Notes: generated by a model from the letters alone, not told the origin. A stretch of DNA of 64,000 nucleotides from Mycobacterium sp. NBC_00419 (GCF_036023875.1 NZ_CP107931.1:1364001-1428000), one strand, 5' to 3'; positions 30,274-39,239 are shown, counted from the first letter of the stretch. Numbers and translations: made by a program.

Positions 30274-31392
30274 TTACTCGGAGGACTTGCTGGCAGCGGC
30301 CTTGTGGGCGGCGCGCGCCGAGCCACCGGTGCTCTTGCTGGCACCCGAGCCCGAGCCTTCGCTCGACCCGGCGGACGAACCACCGTTGTTGTCACCGGCG
30401 GTGGCACTGCCACCGGCGGCGTCGTTGGACTTGGTGCTCTCGACAGCCGGCGTCGAGGTCTCAGCAGCCGCGGCACGCAGCGAGGAGGCCGACGGAGCAG
30501 CAGGGCTGACCGCGGTCGCCGGCGGCGGTGCCGGGTTAGCCGTGGCCAAGCCGGACTGAACCGCCTTGACGACACTCGAGAGGACCGTGCGGACGCTGGG
30601 CACGAATGCCGAGATCGGGGCCGGAGCCGGAACGCCGACACCGATGGTCACGCCGAGCACAGCGCCCGGAATGCCGGTCGGGCCGAGCAGACCGTCGACG
30701 ACCGCGTTCCAAGCGTTCTCGAACGGGTTGGCCCCGCCGAACGCGGCGACGGTGTTGGTGACGACCTGGACGACGCTGCCGACCACGACCAACGCCTGGT
30801 TGATGATGACCTGCGGCAGCGAGCTCAGGATCGGCACCAGGTTGTTGACCACCGCGGTCGCCCGGGTGATGACACCCTGCAACACGTAGTTGCCGGCGGC
30901 CAGAGCGTTGGCACCGGCGGCCTGGACCGCGGTCACCAGCGTGCTGATCGCACCGGGAACGTTCAGGGACAGCAGGTCGCCTGCGGCATTCCATACGCCT
31001 TCACTCAGCAGCGTCGCGCTGGTGTTGAAGCCGTTGATGGAGTTGTACAGGTAGTCCGAACCGTTGAGCCCGAGCTGCCGGACGACGGGCAGCGCGTCCT
31101 TGATGATCTGCGGCAGAACACCCAGCGACGACACCGTGCCGGTGTACGGCGCCGGCAGCGGCACGCCTGGAGTCTGCTCGAAGACGTAGCCATTGAGGGC
31201 GCCCAGGGTGCCCAGCAGTTCGGTGATCGGGCTGTCGAAACCAGCCAGCTGAACGGCGGCCGAGGCGGCCGGAGACTGGATGGCCGGCAGCGCCAGATCG
31301 TGCTGCGCAACGACGGGGGTCATCGCGATGGCGCTTGCCCCTACGACCGCGGCAGTACCCGCGATCAAGTGTGATCGAAGTGAGATTTGCAT
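30274..31392 (-). CDS. Exported Ala-rich protein, GjpA-like paralogue 3
   Basis: 372 aa. ATG with GGGAGG upstream. Starts MQISLRSHLIAGTAAVVGASAIAMTP, a signal peptide clearly related to paralogue 2. Mature part with LGTLGALNGYVFEQTPG, GVWNAAGDLLSLNVPGAISTL and several NxLVPIL-type hydrophobic helices. The C-terminal ~80 residues are disordered (Gly/Ser/Ala then SARAAHKAAASKSSE). The basic, Ala-rich end is shared with paralogue 2 (SKRAHH). Function unknown, GjpA-like by family name only. Confidence 0.85.
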   Translation of the reverse strand: MQISLRSHLIAGTAAVVGASAIAMTPVVAQHDLALPAIQSPAASAAVQLAGFDSPITELLGTLGALNGYVFEQTPGVPLPAPYTGTVSSLGVLPQIIKDALPVVRQLGLNGSDYLYNSINGFNTSATLLSEGVWNAAGDLLSLNVPGAISTLVTAVQAAGANALAAGNYVLQGVITRATAVVNNLVPILSSLPQVIINQALVVVGSVVQVVTNTVAAFGGANPFENAWNAVVDGLLGPTGIPGAVLGVTIGVGVPAPAPISAFVPSVRTVLSSVVKAVQSGLATANPAPPPATAVSPAAPSASSLRAAAAETSTPAVESTKSNDAAGGSATAGDNNGGSSAGSSEGSGSGASKSTGGSARAAHKAAASKSSE

Positions 31393-31428
31393 GATTTCCT
31401 CCCGTAGGTGACTGCACTGTCAATTGAC

Positions 31429-31491
31429 AAGCTACCTGAGAAAAACCTAAGTGGAAGCCAATATTGACGTTTTTTAGGGAAATTCTTTTCT
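31429..31491 (-). promoter_or_regulatory. Promoter/operator region of GjpA-like gene 3
   Basis: Minus strand: AGAAAAGAATTT (31491-31480), AAAACGTCA (31473-31465), then CTTAGGT-N4-CTCAGGT (31451-31434) running into TAGCTT (31434-31429) as a TANNNT -10. The expected start is ~7 nt further on, leaving a short leader with the GGGAGG ribosome site. Confidence 0.65.
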
Positions 31492-31689
31492 AATCGTCAG
31501 AACCCCTATTCTTGGTTAACTCCTTGTAAAGCGGAACATGACATTTCACCAGGACAACGCGCCGGTGATGCGGATCACAGCTAACAAATATGCCGTTGTC
31601 CTGAAAATTAAGGACCAAGGACCCACCCCCCGAAGATCCGACGGGAGGTCGGTTTTCTCAGGTTTCTCGGCCGATCCGGCCGCGTCTCA

Positions 31690-31706
31690 CAGGTGACTCA
31701 CACCTG
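31690..31706 (-). terminator. Possible terminator hairpin after the cys operon
   Basis: CAGGTG-ACTCA-CACCTG, a 6-bp stem with a 5-nt loop, lies 11 nt past the stop of the last minus-strand gene. A second short stem (31638-31652) follows. No T-tract on the minus strand. Confidence 0.35.
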
Positions 31707-31717
31707 CCGGCGGGCCC

Positions 31718-32317
31718 TCAGTCGGGGATGGCGGCGGCGTCAGGAACGACGACGGAGAACAGGTCCGCCAGCGCCGCCAGGCTCGCCGTCTGCAGCGCCT
31801 GGGCGCTCACCGGCTCACCGGTGGGGCCGGGCAGAGCTCGGGTGGCGGTGGCCGCCGCGACCACTGTCGGGGCGTAGCCGAGGTTGAAGGCTCCCCTGGT
31901 GGTCGAGTTCACGCACATGTGCGTCATGAAGCCGGCAACCACGAGGTTCTGGGCGCCGACGGCCTTGAGCCGCGCGTCGAGATCGGTCTCGACGAAGGAG
32001 TTGGGGTAGTTCTTCACCACCACCGGCTCGTCGCCGCGCGGGGCGACCCGCTCGACGATGGCGCCACTGTGTCCGCTGACGTCGTACAGCGAGCCGGGCC
32101 CGTCGTCGTGCTGGATGTGAATGACCGGGATTCCCGCCGCACGGGCCCGCTCCAGCAGCGCCGCCGTCTCGTCCAGCGCGGCCTGCACACCCTCGAGTTC
32201 CATCACACCTTCGGTATAGGTGTTCTGGCAGTCGATAAGGACGAGCGTCGAGTCGGCGAGGCTCACCGGTTCGAGAGGCAGACCGGCCAGCGCGCGCAAG
32301 GTGGTGGGATCACTCAT
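31718..32317 (-). CDS. Cysteine hydrolase, isochorismatase-like family
   Basis: 199 aa from the ATG at 32317; the frame continues upstream through cysQ, but only this start gives the family N-terminus. ADSTLVLIDCQNTY carries the catalytic Asp, VVAGFMTHMCVNSTTRGA holds the cis-peptide and nucleophilic Cys, and VVVKNYPNSF supplies the Lys. Members hydrolyse isochorismate, nicotinamide or small amides; the exact substrate is unknown. It begins 10 bp after cysQ and is the last gene of that operon. Confidence 0.88.
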   Translation of the reverse strand: MSDPTTLRALAGLPLEPVSLADSTLVLIDCQNTYTEGVMELEGVQAALDETAALLERARAAGIPVIHIQHDDGPGSLYDVSGHSGAIVERVAPRGDEPVVVKNYPNSFVETDLDARLKAVGAQNLVVAGFMTHMCVNSTTRGAFNLGYAPTVVAAATATRALPGPTGEPVSAQALQTASLAALADLFSVVVPDAAAIPD

Positions 32318-32327
32318 GGCCGCAACG

Positions 32328-33056
32328 CTACTTCGTGACGGCCAGCACCGCCTGCGCATACTCGGGCCGGCACACCACCAGATCGGGCAGCAGCGGATCG
32401 GGCCGGTTGTAGAGCAGCGGGGAGCCGTCGATGCGCGAAGTGTGCAACCCCGCTGCGCGGGCCACCGCGACAGGAGCTGCCGAATCCCACTCGTACTGCC
32501 CGCCTGCGTGCACGTAGACATCGGCGCGACCCTGCACCACGGCGGCGACCTTCGCGCCGGCCGAACCCATCTCGACCAGGGTGCCGCCCAGTGCGTCGCG
32601 CACCTGAAGGGCGACCGCGGGCGGCCGGGTTCGGGAGACCACCACGCGCGGTGATTGCGGTCCAGCGGGCGGAGCCGCCACCGTGGGGGTGGCCAGCGTG
32701 ACGCCCTGCGCGGGAAGCGCCACCGCTCCGGCGATCAACTCACCGGCTTGCCACAGCGCGACGTGAACCGCCCAGTCGTCCCGGTCGAGTTCGGAGAACT
32801 CCCGGGTACCGTCCAGCGGATCGACGATCCACACCCGCTCGCTGCGCAGCCGTACCGGATCGTCGGCGCCTTCCTCGGACAGCACCGCGTCGGCCGGCCG
32901 CGCGTTGGCCAGCGCCTCCATCAGATAGTCATGAGAACGCTTGTCCCCAGCAGCTTTTCGTTCTGCACCGGTGGCCTCAGCCAACTCCACCCGGACCGCG
33001 AGCAGCAGCTCACCGGCTTCGGTGGCCAGCGCGGCGGCCAGCTCGTGATCGCTCAC
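32328..33056 (-). CDS. cysQ: CysQ, 3'-phosphoadenosine-5'-phosphate (PAP) phosphatase
   Basis: 242 aa, inositol-monophosphatase fold. Metal-binding LSEEGADD, VWIVDPLDGTREFSE and WDSAAPVAVARAAG are all present. The VDPLDGTREF form is that of mycobacterial CysQ (Rv2131c type), which removes the 3'-phosphate from PAP/PAPS and balances sulfation. The GTG start overlaps the cysNC stop (GTGA), consistent with a role in the same sulfate-activation operon. An inositol monophosphatase side activity is possible. Confidence 0.92.
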   Translation of the reverse strand: MSDHELAAALATEAGELLLAVRVELAEATGAERKAAGDKRSHDYLMEALANARPADAVLSEEGADDPVRLRSERVWIVDPLDGTREFSELDRDDWAVHVALWQAGELIAGAVALPAQGVTLATPTVAAPPAGPQSPRVVVSRTRPPAVALQVRDALGGTLVEMGSAGAKVAAVVQGRADVYVHAGGQYEWDSAAPVAVARAAGLHTSRIDGSPLLYNRPDPLLPDLVVCRPEYAQAVLAVTK

Positions 33057-34903
33057 CGGGGAGTCTCCAGCAGCTCGACCACCTGATCGGCCAGTTCGTC
33101 GGGGCCGTGCTCCGGGGTCAGCCGCAGGTCGGGACTCTTCGGCCGTTGGTAGGGGCTGTCGATACCAGTGAAGTGGCTGATCTCCCCGGCGCGGGCCTTG
33201 GCATACAGGCCCTTGGGGTCACGGCGCTCGCAGTCCTCCAGCGGGGTGTCGACGAAGATCTCGAAGAACTCCACGCCGGTGTCGGTGTGCACCTTGCGAG
33301 CCAATTCGCGGTGCTCCTCGAGTGGGCTGATCACCGGCACCAGGACCGTCAGGCCGGCATCGGCCATCAGTGTGGCGATGTGGGCCAGCCGGCGCAGGTT
33401 CTCGGCACGGTCGGCCATCGAGAAACCGAGATCGGCGTTGAGTCCGTGGCGCAGGTTGTCACCATCGAGAATGTATGCGGGGCAACCGTGTTCGAGCAGC
33501 TTCTGCTCCACCAGGACCGCCACCGATGACTTCCCCGAGCCGGACAGCCCGGTGAACCACAACGTACGGCCCTTGGTCAGCCGGTCACCGGCGGAGACCA
33601 GCGACTGATGGCGCACCGTGTTCGGCGACGCGGCGCGGGTGGCGACGGGCGCGGTGTCGCGGACCATACCCGCGGCCACGGTCACGTTGTTGTCCGGGTC
33701 GATCAGGATGAACGAACCGGTGGCCGCATTTCGTGAGTATTCGTCGAGCAGCAGCGGCACCTGGGTGCGCAACGTGACACGGCCGAGTTCATTGAGCTTC
33801 AACGCCGTTGCGCTCTTGTCGCGGTGCAGGGTGTTGACGTCGAGGCGATAGTCCAGTCCTACGACCCGGGCCCGGGTGGTGCGGGTGGTCTGCTTGATGA
33901 TGTAGTCGCGGCCCGGCTCCAGAGCGGCGTCGTCGGCCATCCAGCACACCGTCGCGTCGAACTCACTGGAAACGATCGGCTGGTTCTGCGGACGGGCCAG
34001 CAGGTCGCCCCGGGAGATGTCGATGTCGTCGGCCAGGCTGATCGACACCGCCATCGGCGGGAACGCCTCGTCCACCGGACCGGTCGGACCGTCAATCGTG
34101 GTGATGCGACTGGTCTTTCCGCTCGGTAGCACCACGACCTCGTCGCCGGGGCGCAGCACACCGCCAGCCACCGTGCCGGCATAGCTGCGATGGTCGGCGT
34201 GCTCGACGGTCTGCGGACGGATCACGTACTGCACCGGGAATCGCACGTCGACCAGGTTTCGATCGCCTGCGACGTAGACCTCTTCGAGGTGGCTCAACAA
34301 CGGCGGGCCGTCGTACCACGGCGCCTTGTCCGACTTGGTCACCACGTTGTCGCCGTTGAGCGCCGACATCGGGATGGTGGTCACGTCCTTGATGTCCAGG
34401 CGGGCGGCGAAGGCGTGGAACTCGTCGCGGATCCACTCGAATCGCTCACGGTCCCAGTTGATCAGGTCCATCTTGTTGACGGCGAGCACCACGTGCTGCA
34501 CACCGAGCAGCGACGCCAGGAAGGCGTGGCGGCGGGACTGCTCGAGCAGCCCGTGACGGGCGTCGACGAGCACGATCACCAGTTGGGCGGTGGAGGTTCC
34601 GGTCACCATGTTGCGGGTGTACTGGATGTGGCCCGGGGTGTCGGCGATGATGAATTTCCGCTTGGGCGTGGCGAAGTAGCGGTAGGCCACGTCGATAGTG
34701 ATGCCCTGTTCGCGCTCGGAGCGCAGGCCGTCGGTCACCAGGGCGAGGTCGGTGTAATCGTTACCGCGCTCACGCGACGTCCGCTCGACGGCCGCGAGCT
34801 GGTCCTCCATCACGGCCTTCGAGTCATACAGCAGACGGCCGATCAGAGTGGACTTGCCGTCGTCGACAGATCCGGCAGTGGCGATCCTCAAAAGCGTTGC
34901 CAT
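33053..34903 (-). CDS. cysNC: CysNC: sulfate adenylyltransferase GTPase subunit fused to APS kinase
   Basis: 616 aa. CysN part (~1-430): GTPase P-loop GSVDDGKST at 11-19, DTPGH at 88-92, NKMD at 143-146, then two beta-barrel domains. CysC part (~435-616): P-loop GLSGSGKSS at 452-460 and DGDNLRHGLNADLGFS. With CysD it makes APS from sulfate and ATP driven by GTP, then phosphorylates APS to PAPS. The ATG shares one base with the cysD stop (TGATG). The fused form is standard in mycobacteria. Confidence 0.97.
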   Translation of the reverse strand: MATLLRIATAGSVDDGKSTLIGRLLYDSKAVMEDQLAAVERTSRERGNDYTDLALVTDGLRSEREQGITIDVAYRYFATPKRKFIIADTPGHIQYTRNMVTGTSTAQLVIVLVDARHGLLEQSRRHAFLASLLGVQHVVLAVNKMDLINWDRERFEWIRDEFHAFAARLDIKDVTTIPMSALNGDNVVTKSDKAPWYDGPPLLSHLEEVYVAGDRNLVDVRFPVQYVIRPQTVEHADHRSYAGTVAGGVLRPGDEVVVLPSGKTSRITTIDGPTGPVDEAFPPMAVSISLADDIDISRGDLLARPQNQPIVSSEFDATVCWMADDAALEPGRDYIIKQTTRTTRARVVGLDYRLDVNTLHRDKSATALKLNELGRVTLRTQVPLLLDEYSRNAATGSFILIDPDNNVTVAAGMVRDTAPVATRAASPNTVRHQSLVSAGDRLTKGRTLWFTGLSGSGKSSVAVLVEQKLLEHGCPAYILDGDNLRHGLNADLGFSMADRAENLRRLAHIATLMADAGLTVLVPVISPLEEHRELARKVHTDTGVEFFEIFVDTPLEDCERRDPKGLYAKARAGEISHFTGIDSPYQRPKSPDLRLTPEHGPDELADQVVELLETPR

Positions 34904-35832
34904 CAGAAGTAGCCCTCCCGCTTGCGGTCTTCCATACCGGCTTCAGAAATTCGGTCATCGGCGCGGGTGGCGCCACGTTCGGTCAGCCGCGACACGGCCG
35001 TCTCGGCGATCACGTCCTCGACGGTCGAGGCCGTCGACTCCACACAACCGGTGCACGTCACGTCACCCACGGTGCGGAATCGCACCGAGGTTTCGAACAC
35101 CTCTTCGCCGGGGTTCGGCTGCAGGAATTCGTGGACGGCCAACAGCATTCCGTCGCGCTGGAACACCGGACGCGTGTGCGCGTAGTAGATCGCCGGCAGC
35201 GGGATGTCCTCGGCGCCGATGTAGGCCCAGATGTCGTATTCGGTCCAGTTCGACAGCGGGAACACCCGGATGTGCTCACCCTTGCGGTGCCGGCCGTTGT
35301 AGAGGTTCCACAGTTCGGGGCGCTGCGCCTTCGGGTCCCACTGACCCCATTCGTCGCGGAAGCTGAACACCCGTTCCTTGGCGCGGGCCTTCTCCTCGTC
35401 GCGCCGTGCCCCGCCGAAGGCCGCGTCGAACTTGTTCTCGCGGATGGCGCGCAGCAGCGTGACGGTCTGCAGCGGATTGCGCGACGGGCCGTTGTCCACC
35501 ACCCGTCCGGCGTCGATGTCCTCTTCGACGCTGGCCACCACCAGGCGCACGCCATAGTGCTCGACCAGTTGGTCGCGGGTGGAGAGCACCTCGTCGAAGT
35601 TGTGACCGGTGTCGACGTGCATCACCGGGAACGGCAGCCGGCCCGGCGCGAACGCCTTGCTGGCCAGGTGCAGCATGACGATCGAGTCTTTACCGCCGGA
35701 GAACAACAGCACCGGCCGCTCGAACTCGGCCGCGACCTCGCGGATGATGTGGATCGCCTCAGCCTCCAGCGACCTCAGATGGCTCAGCTCGTACTGCCCC
35801 GGCTTGGGGCGTTCGACCACCGGACTTGCCAT
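34903..35832 (-). CDS. cysD: CysD, sulfate adenylyltransferase subunit 2
   Basis: 309 aa, normal length. PP-loop SGGKDS at 45-50 activates ATP; MHVDTGHNFDEVL, RRDEEKARAKER and FPLSNWTEYDIW follow in the usual order. It forms the ATP sulfurylase with CysN. Its ATG has a GAGGAAA ribosome site. The 115-bp region upstream (35833-35948), before the MarR gene end, is AT-rich and probably carries a promoter, though no box is clear. Confidence 0.97.
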   Translation of the reverse strand: MASPVVERPKPGQYELSHLRSLEAEAIHIIREVAAEFERPVLLFSGGKDSIVMLHLASKAFAPGRLPFPVMHVDTGHNFDEVLSTRDQLVEHYGVRLVVASVEEDIDAGRVVDNGPSRNPLQTVTLLRAIRENKFDAAFGGARRDEEKARAKERVFSFRDEWGQWDPKAQRPELWNLYNGRHRKGEHIRVFPLSNWTEYDIWAYIGAEDIPLPAIYYAHTRPVFQRDGMLLAVHEFLQPNPGEEVFETSVRFRTVGDVTCTGCVESTASTVEDVIAETAVSRLTERGATRADDRISEAGMEDRKREGYF

Positions 35833-35948
35833 AAAGTTTCCTCGTAAAGTTGGTAGGTTTGACCAGAATTACAAAGCTAGTCGGGAATCTAATGAGCGGA
35901 CAGTGCGAAGTCAAGAGTTCTGCGCGAGTCAACCGCGCCGAGCTGTAC

Positions 35949-36548
35949 CTAGCCCGCGGCGACGTGGTCGGCGCAATCAACCCGCAGATCAGAAACGGCC
36001 ATCGGGGTGTCGTAGAACAGGCAGCGATAATCGCCCCGTCCCTGCCCTACCCCGAGGTGGGTGCACGTGCTGCACGCCCGGCTCACCGGAACCAGACCCG
36101 CCTCGTGCAGCGTGCCCAGCACCGCGATCAAGCTGTCCAGCAGCTGCTCACTGTCGGCCCTGTCCAGCTTCGAGGCGGCGACCTCGGCAGGTGCGGTCCA
36201 GCGATGCACCGAGGCGGCGACCTTGCGACCGGCGGCGGTCAGGATCAGCTCATGGCTGCGCCGGTCGGCTGGATCGCGCTGACGGGTGATCAGACCCTTG
36301 CGGGCCAGCGTTCCGATCGCGTCGCTGACCGTCGGATCGGACACGTTGAGCTCGCGGGCCAGCGTGGTGCTGCGGGCGGCCGGCGGCGGCCCCACATACA
36401 ACCAGGTGAGCACCCGCAACTGGGTGCTCGACAGGTCGTTGGCTTCGGCCGCGCGCCGGGCCAGCACATGCAGCGCGTCGCCGATGCGGTCCAGCGCCCC
36501 GACGATCTTGGAGTCGAGGCTCGGGTGGCGTTCCTGGCCGTGCCTCAG
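35949..36548 (-). CDS. MarR-family regulator with Cys-rich C-terminus (start uncertain)
   Basis: About 199 aa if a CTG overlapping the canA stop is used; no ATG, GTG or TTG precedes the DNA-binding domain in this frame after canA, and the first GTG (36467) would cut helix one. The winged helix is clear: [52 protein letters not shown]. The C-terminal ~45 residues add CSTCTH, YRCLFYD and VDCADH, four Cys and two His in a spacing that could bind a metal or an Fe-S cluster. Sitting between canA and cysD, it may sense sulfur, redox or metal state and control the cys operon. Confidence 0.75.
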   Translation of the reverse strand: MRHGQERHPSLDSKIVGALDRIGDALHVLARRAAEANDLSSTQLRVLTWLYVGPPPAARSTTLARELNVSDPTVSDAIGTLARKGLITRQRDPADRRSHELILTAAGRKVAASVHRWTAPAEVAASKLDRADSEQLLDSLIAVLGTLHEAGLVPVSRACSTCTHLGVGQGRGDYRCLFYDTPMAVSDLRVDCADHVAAG

Positions 36549-37036
36549 AGAACGACCTCGTTGAGCTTGCCGGTCGCGACGTCGAAGACGAATCCACGCA
36601 GCGACTCGTGCTTGGTGACGAACGGGCTGAGCTCGATGCGCCGCAACGATTGGCGCACATCCTCTTCCACGTCGGGGAACGCTTCGGCGGCCCACTCCGG
36701 CTTGATACCCGTCTCGTCCTGCAGGTCGCGCTTGAACACGTCGTCGGTGAAGGTCAGCATGCCGCAGTCGGTGTGGTGGATGAGGATGATCTCCCTGGTG
36801 CCCAGCAGCCGCTGGCTGATCGCCAGCGAACGGATCTCGTCATCGGTGACCACCCCGCCGGCATTGCGGATCACGTGGGCCTCGCCGTCGTTGAGGCCCA
36901 GAATCCGGTAGACGTCCAGACGCGCATCCATGCACGCGACCACCGCGACATGCTTGCTCGGCGGTAGCGGCAGCGGACCGGTGAAGGTCTTGGCGTACTC
37001 GACGTTGTTGGCCAGGTATTCGTCGGTGACGGTCAC
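36545..37036 (-). CDS. canA: Beta-carbonic anhydrase (Rv1284/CanA-like)
   Basis: 163 aa from the GTG at 37036 with GAGGAGGA upstream; a longer open frame to 37105 lacks homology. From memory nearly the whole sequence matches Rv1284 (same length). Zn ligands Cys35, His88 and Cys91 (HHTDCGM) and the Asp37/Arg39 dyad in CMDARL are present. It interconverts CO2 and bicarbonate. In M. tuberculosis it is also next to cysD and divergent from oppB, so this is a syntenic anchor. Confidence 0.95.
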   Translation of the reverse strand: MTVTDEYLANNVEYAKTFTGPLPLPPSKHVAVVACMDARLDVYRILGLNDGEAHVIRNAGGVVTDDEIRSLAISQRLLGTREIILIHHTDCGMLTFTDDVFKRDLQDETGIKPEWAAEAFPDVEEDVRQSLRRIELSPFVTKHESLRGFVFDVATGKLNEVVL

Positions 37037-37168
37037 CGGGTCCTCCTCATTCGGGTTGCACAACAGTTCGGGTGGATCGTAGAACCGGATTCGGCCCGGC
37101 ATCACCAGTGAGAATCAGCGCGATTTCAATAGTTAGGATTCCTCGGCATCTGGCGCAGCCTACGTCTC

Positions 37169-38656
37169 ATGCCCAAACTTTCCCGCAGCGACTGGTACGA
37201 CCTGGCTCGCGACACCAACTGGACGTTCCGCTACGTCACCGAGGAGGAGGCGTTCCCCGAGGCACTCTCCGGCTCGCACCGCGTGTCGGCCGAGGGCTGG
37301 CTCAAATGGGACGAGCCCTACAAGATCGGCTACCGCGAGTACGTCCACAACCAGGTCACCAAAGACACCACGACCTATTCACTGAAGAACGCCATCGGGC
37401 GCTCCAAGCTCTTCGACTCCCTGGACCCGGGCTGGAAGTCGGTGATCGTCGCGCACTACGGGGCGATCACCATGCCCGAGTACCTGGCCTCGATCGGTGA
37501 GGCCCGGATGGGCCGGTTCGGCCGGGCCGCGGCCTGGCGCAACACCGCGACCTTCGGCACCCTCGACGAGGTTCGGCACGGACAGATCCAGGCGTTCTTC
37601 CCCTACGGCCTGCTCGACAAGGAACCCCGCGGCGACTGGGCGCTCAAGGCGTTTCACACCAACGACTGGATCGTGCTGGCCGTGCGCTATCTGTTCGACG
37701 ACATGTTCGTCGCCAACGACGCCACCTCGATCGCACTGCAGTTGACGTTCACCCTGGAGACCGGGTTCACCAACCTGCAGTTCCTGGGCATGGCCGCCGA
37801 CGCGATCGATGTCGGTGACCTGGAGTTCGGCGCGCTGATCTCCTCGATCCAGACTGACGAGGCCCGCCACGCCCAACAGGGCGAGCCCACCATCAAGGTG
37901 CTCATCGAGAACGGCGAGAAGGAGTGGGGCCAGTTCCTCATCGACCACATGTTCTGGCGGTCGTGGCGGATCTTCGCGCTGCTCACCGGGTTGTCGATGG
38001 ACTACTACACCCCGCTGGAGAGCCGGCGGATGAGCTTCAAGGAGTTCATCGAGGACTGGGTGGTCAAGCAGTTCGCCGACCAGTTCCGCGACTTCGGCCT
38101 CGACTACCCCTGGTACTGGCAGGAATTCATCGACGAGCTGACCTGGTACCACCACGCGATCCACCTCGGCGTGTGGAACTACCGCCCGACGGTGTGGTGG
38201 AACCCCGACGCGGGGGTGTCGGCGCAGGAGCGGTTGTGGCTCGAGGAGAAATACCCCGGCTGGAACCGTGACTTCGGCAAGCACTGGGACGTCATCACCG
38301 AGAACGTCCGCAACGGTGACATCGCCGCCACGCTTCCCGAAACGCTGCCGATCACCTGCAACCTGTGCCAGCTGCCGATCGTGCGGGCCGCCGGCGTCAT
38401 TCGGGGAGCACACACCGACCCCGCCCCGCTGACCCATGTCCACGACGGCCGCAAGTACCTGTTCTGCTCCGAGCCCTGCCGGTGGATCTTCACCCAGCGC
38501 CCGGAGCGCTTCGCCGGCCACCAGTCGCTGATCGACCGGGTGCTGTCGGGCGAGATCAGCCCGCCCGATCTTCCGACGGTGCTGGAGTACTTCGGCCTGT
38601 CGCCGGAGGAACAGGGCCGCGACGCCGACGACTATGCCTGGGCCAAGAAGACCTAG
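37169..38656 (+). CDS. Diiron monooxygenase hydroxylase alpha subunit (TmoA/IsoA type)
   Basis: 495 aa. Diiron ligands fall at the same numbers as in toluene 4-monooxygenase: Glu104, Glu134 and His137 (DEVRH), Glu197, Glu231 and His234 (DEARH). Gate Thr201 and Phe205 (ETGFTNLQF), Ile100 and Ala107 are conserved, but residue 103 is Pro, not Gly. CNLC (397-400) and CSEPC (433-437) form a probable YHS/zinc element. The enzyme family oxidises aromatics, alkenes or isoprene with O2; the true substrate is open. First of five tightly packed genes tmoABCDE. No clear ribosome site precedes the ATG. Confidence 0.93.
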   Translation: MPKLSRSDWYDLARDTNWTFRYVTEEEAFPEALSGSHRVSAEGWLKWDEPYKIGYREYVHNQVTKDTTTYSLKNAIGRSKLFDSLDPGWKSVIVAHYGAITMPEYLASIGEARMGRFGRAAAWRNTATFGTLDEVRHGQIQAFFPYGLLDKEPRGDWALKAFHTNDWIVLAVRYLFDDMFVANDATSIALQLTFTLETGFTNLQFLGMAADAIDVGDLEFGALISSIQTDEARHAQQGEPTIKVLIENGEKEWGQFLIDHMFWRSWRIFALLTGLSMDYYTPLESRRMSFKEFIEDWVVKQFADQFRDFGLDYPWYWQEFIDELTWYHHAIHLGVWNYRPTVWWNPDAGVSAQERLWLEEKYPGWNRDFGKHWDVITENVRNGDIAATLPETLPITCNLCQLPIVRAAGVIRGAHTDPAPLTHVHDGRKYLFCSEPCRWIFTQRPERFAGHQSLIDRVLSGEISPPDLPTVLEYFGLSPEEQGRDADDYAWAKKT

Positions 38657-38668
38657 AGAGGAACTGAC

Positions 38669-38914
38669 ATGGCACTTCTGCCCCTGACCGCCCTGTTCGA
38701 GGGTGACATCCTGGAACTGCTCATCCCGGTCGACGACGGTGACACCGTGGACTCGGTGAGCCAACAGATCGCCCACCACGTTGTCGGCCGCCGGGTCGCC
38801 CGCAAGGACGCCCCGATCCGGTTGCGGCACAACGGTTCCGTGCTGGACCCGACGTTGGTGATCGGCGCTGCCGGAGTAGCGCCGCTGGATCACGTCGAGG
38901 CCTTCTATGGGTGA
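38669..38914 (+). CDS. Monooxygenase hydroxylase gamma subunit (TmoB type)
   Basis: 81 aa, typical for TmoB (~84). LLPLTALFEGDILELLIPVDDGDTV resembles the ubiquitin-like fold of the hydroxylase gamma subunit, which packs on the alpha subunit in the (alpha-beta-gamma)2 complex. AGAGAGGAA precedes its ATG 12 bp after tmoA. Its end overlaps the ferredoxin gene by 8 bp. Confidence 0.85.
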   Translation: MALLPLTALFEGDILELLIPVDDGDTVDSVSQQIAHHVVGRRVARKDAPIRLRHNGSVLDPTLVIGAAGVAPLDHVEAFYG

Positions 38915-39239
38915 GACGCTGGCCTGGACGCCGGTGGCCACCGTCGATGACCTCTGGGAAGGCGAGGTCGGCGAGTTCTACGCCGGCGACCAACCGATCC
39001 TGTTGGCGCACTTGCGTACCGGTGAGATCCGCGCCTACGAGGGCACCTGCCCGCACGCCGGCTTCCCACTGGGCGACGGCGAGGTCGTCGACGACATCCT
39101 GACCTGCTCGGCGCACAGCTGGGAGTTCGACCTCACCACCGGCGACGGCGTAAACCCGCCCGGTTGCCGGCTGCGCAGCTATCAGGTGCGCCGCGACGGC
39201 GACCAGATCGCAGTACTTCTGAGCGGAGACAACACATGA
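38907..39239 (+). CDS. Rieske ferredoxin of the diiron monooxygenase (TmoC type)
   Basis: 110 aa. The Rieske [2Fe-2S] ligands are Cys48-x-His50 (TCPHAGF) and Cys67-x2-His70 (CSAHSW). It carries electrons from an NADH reductase to the hydroxylase. The TmoC length and place in the order fit. Its TGA overlaps the next ATG (ATGA). Confidence 0.92.
   Translation: MGETLAWTPVATVDDLWEGEVGEFYAGDQPILLAHLRTGEIRAYEGTCPHAGFPLGDGEVVDDILTCSAHSWEFDLTTGDGVNPPGCRLRSYQVRRDGDQIAVLLSGDNT

Larger units (their letters stand above)
31393..31717 (-). other. 325-bp AT-richer intergenic region between the GjpA-like genes and the cys operon
   Basis: No coding signal was seen. The left third holds the promoter of GjpA-like gene 3. 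The middle (31490-31620) is unusually AT-rich for this genome and shows no motif I recognise. The right end holds two or three small hairpins downstream of the cysteine-hydrolase stop. Confidence 0.7.

Noticed and set aside
31657..31670. Another CTCAGGT repeat on the plus strand
   Set aside because: The second half-site is CTCGG with a 9-bp period and no gene follows in that direction, so it does not fit the operator seen upstream of the GjpA-like genes.
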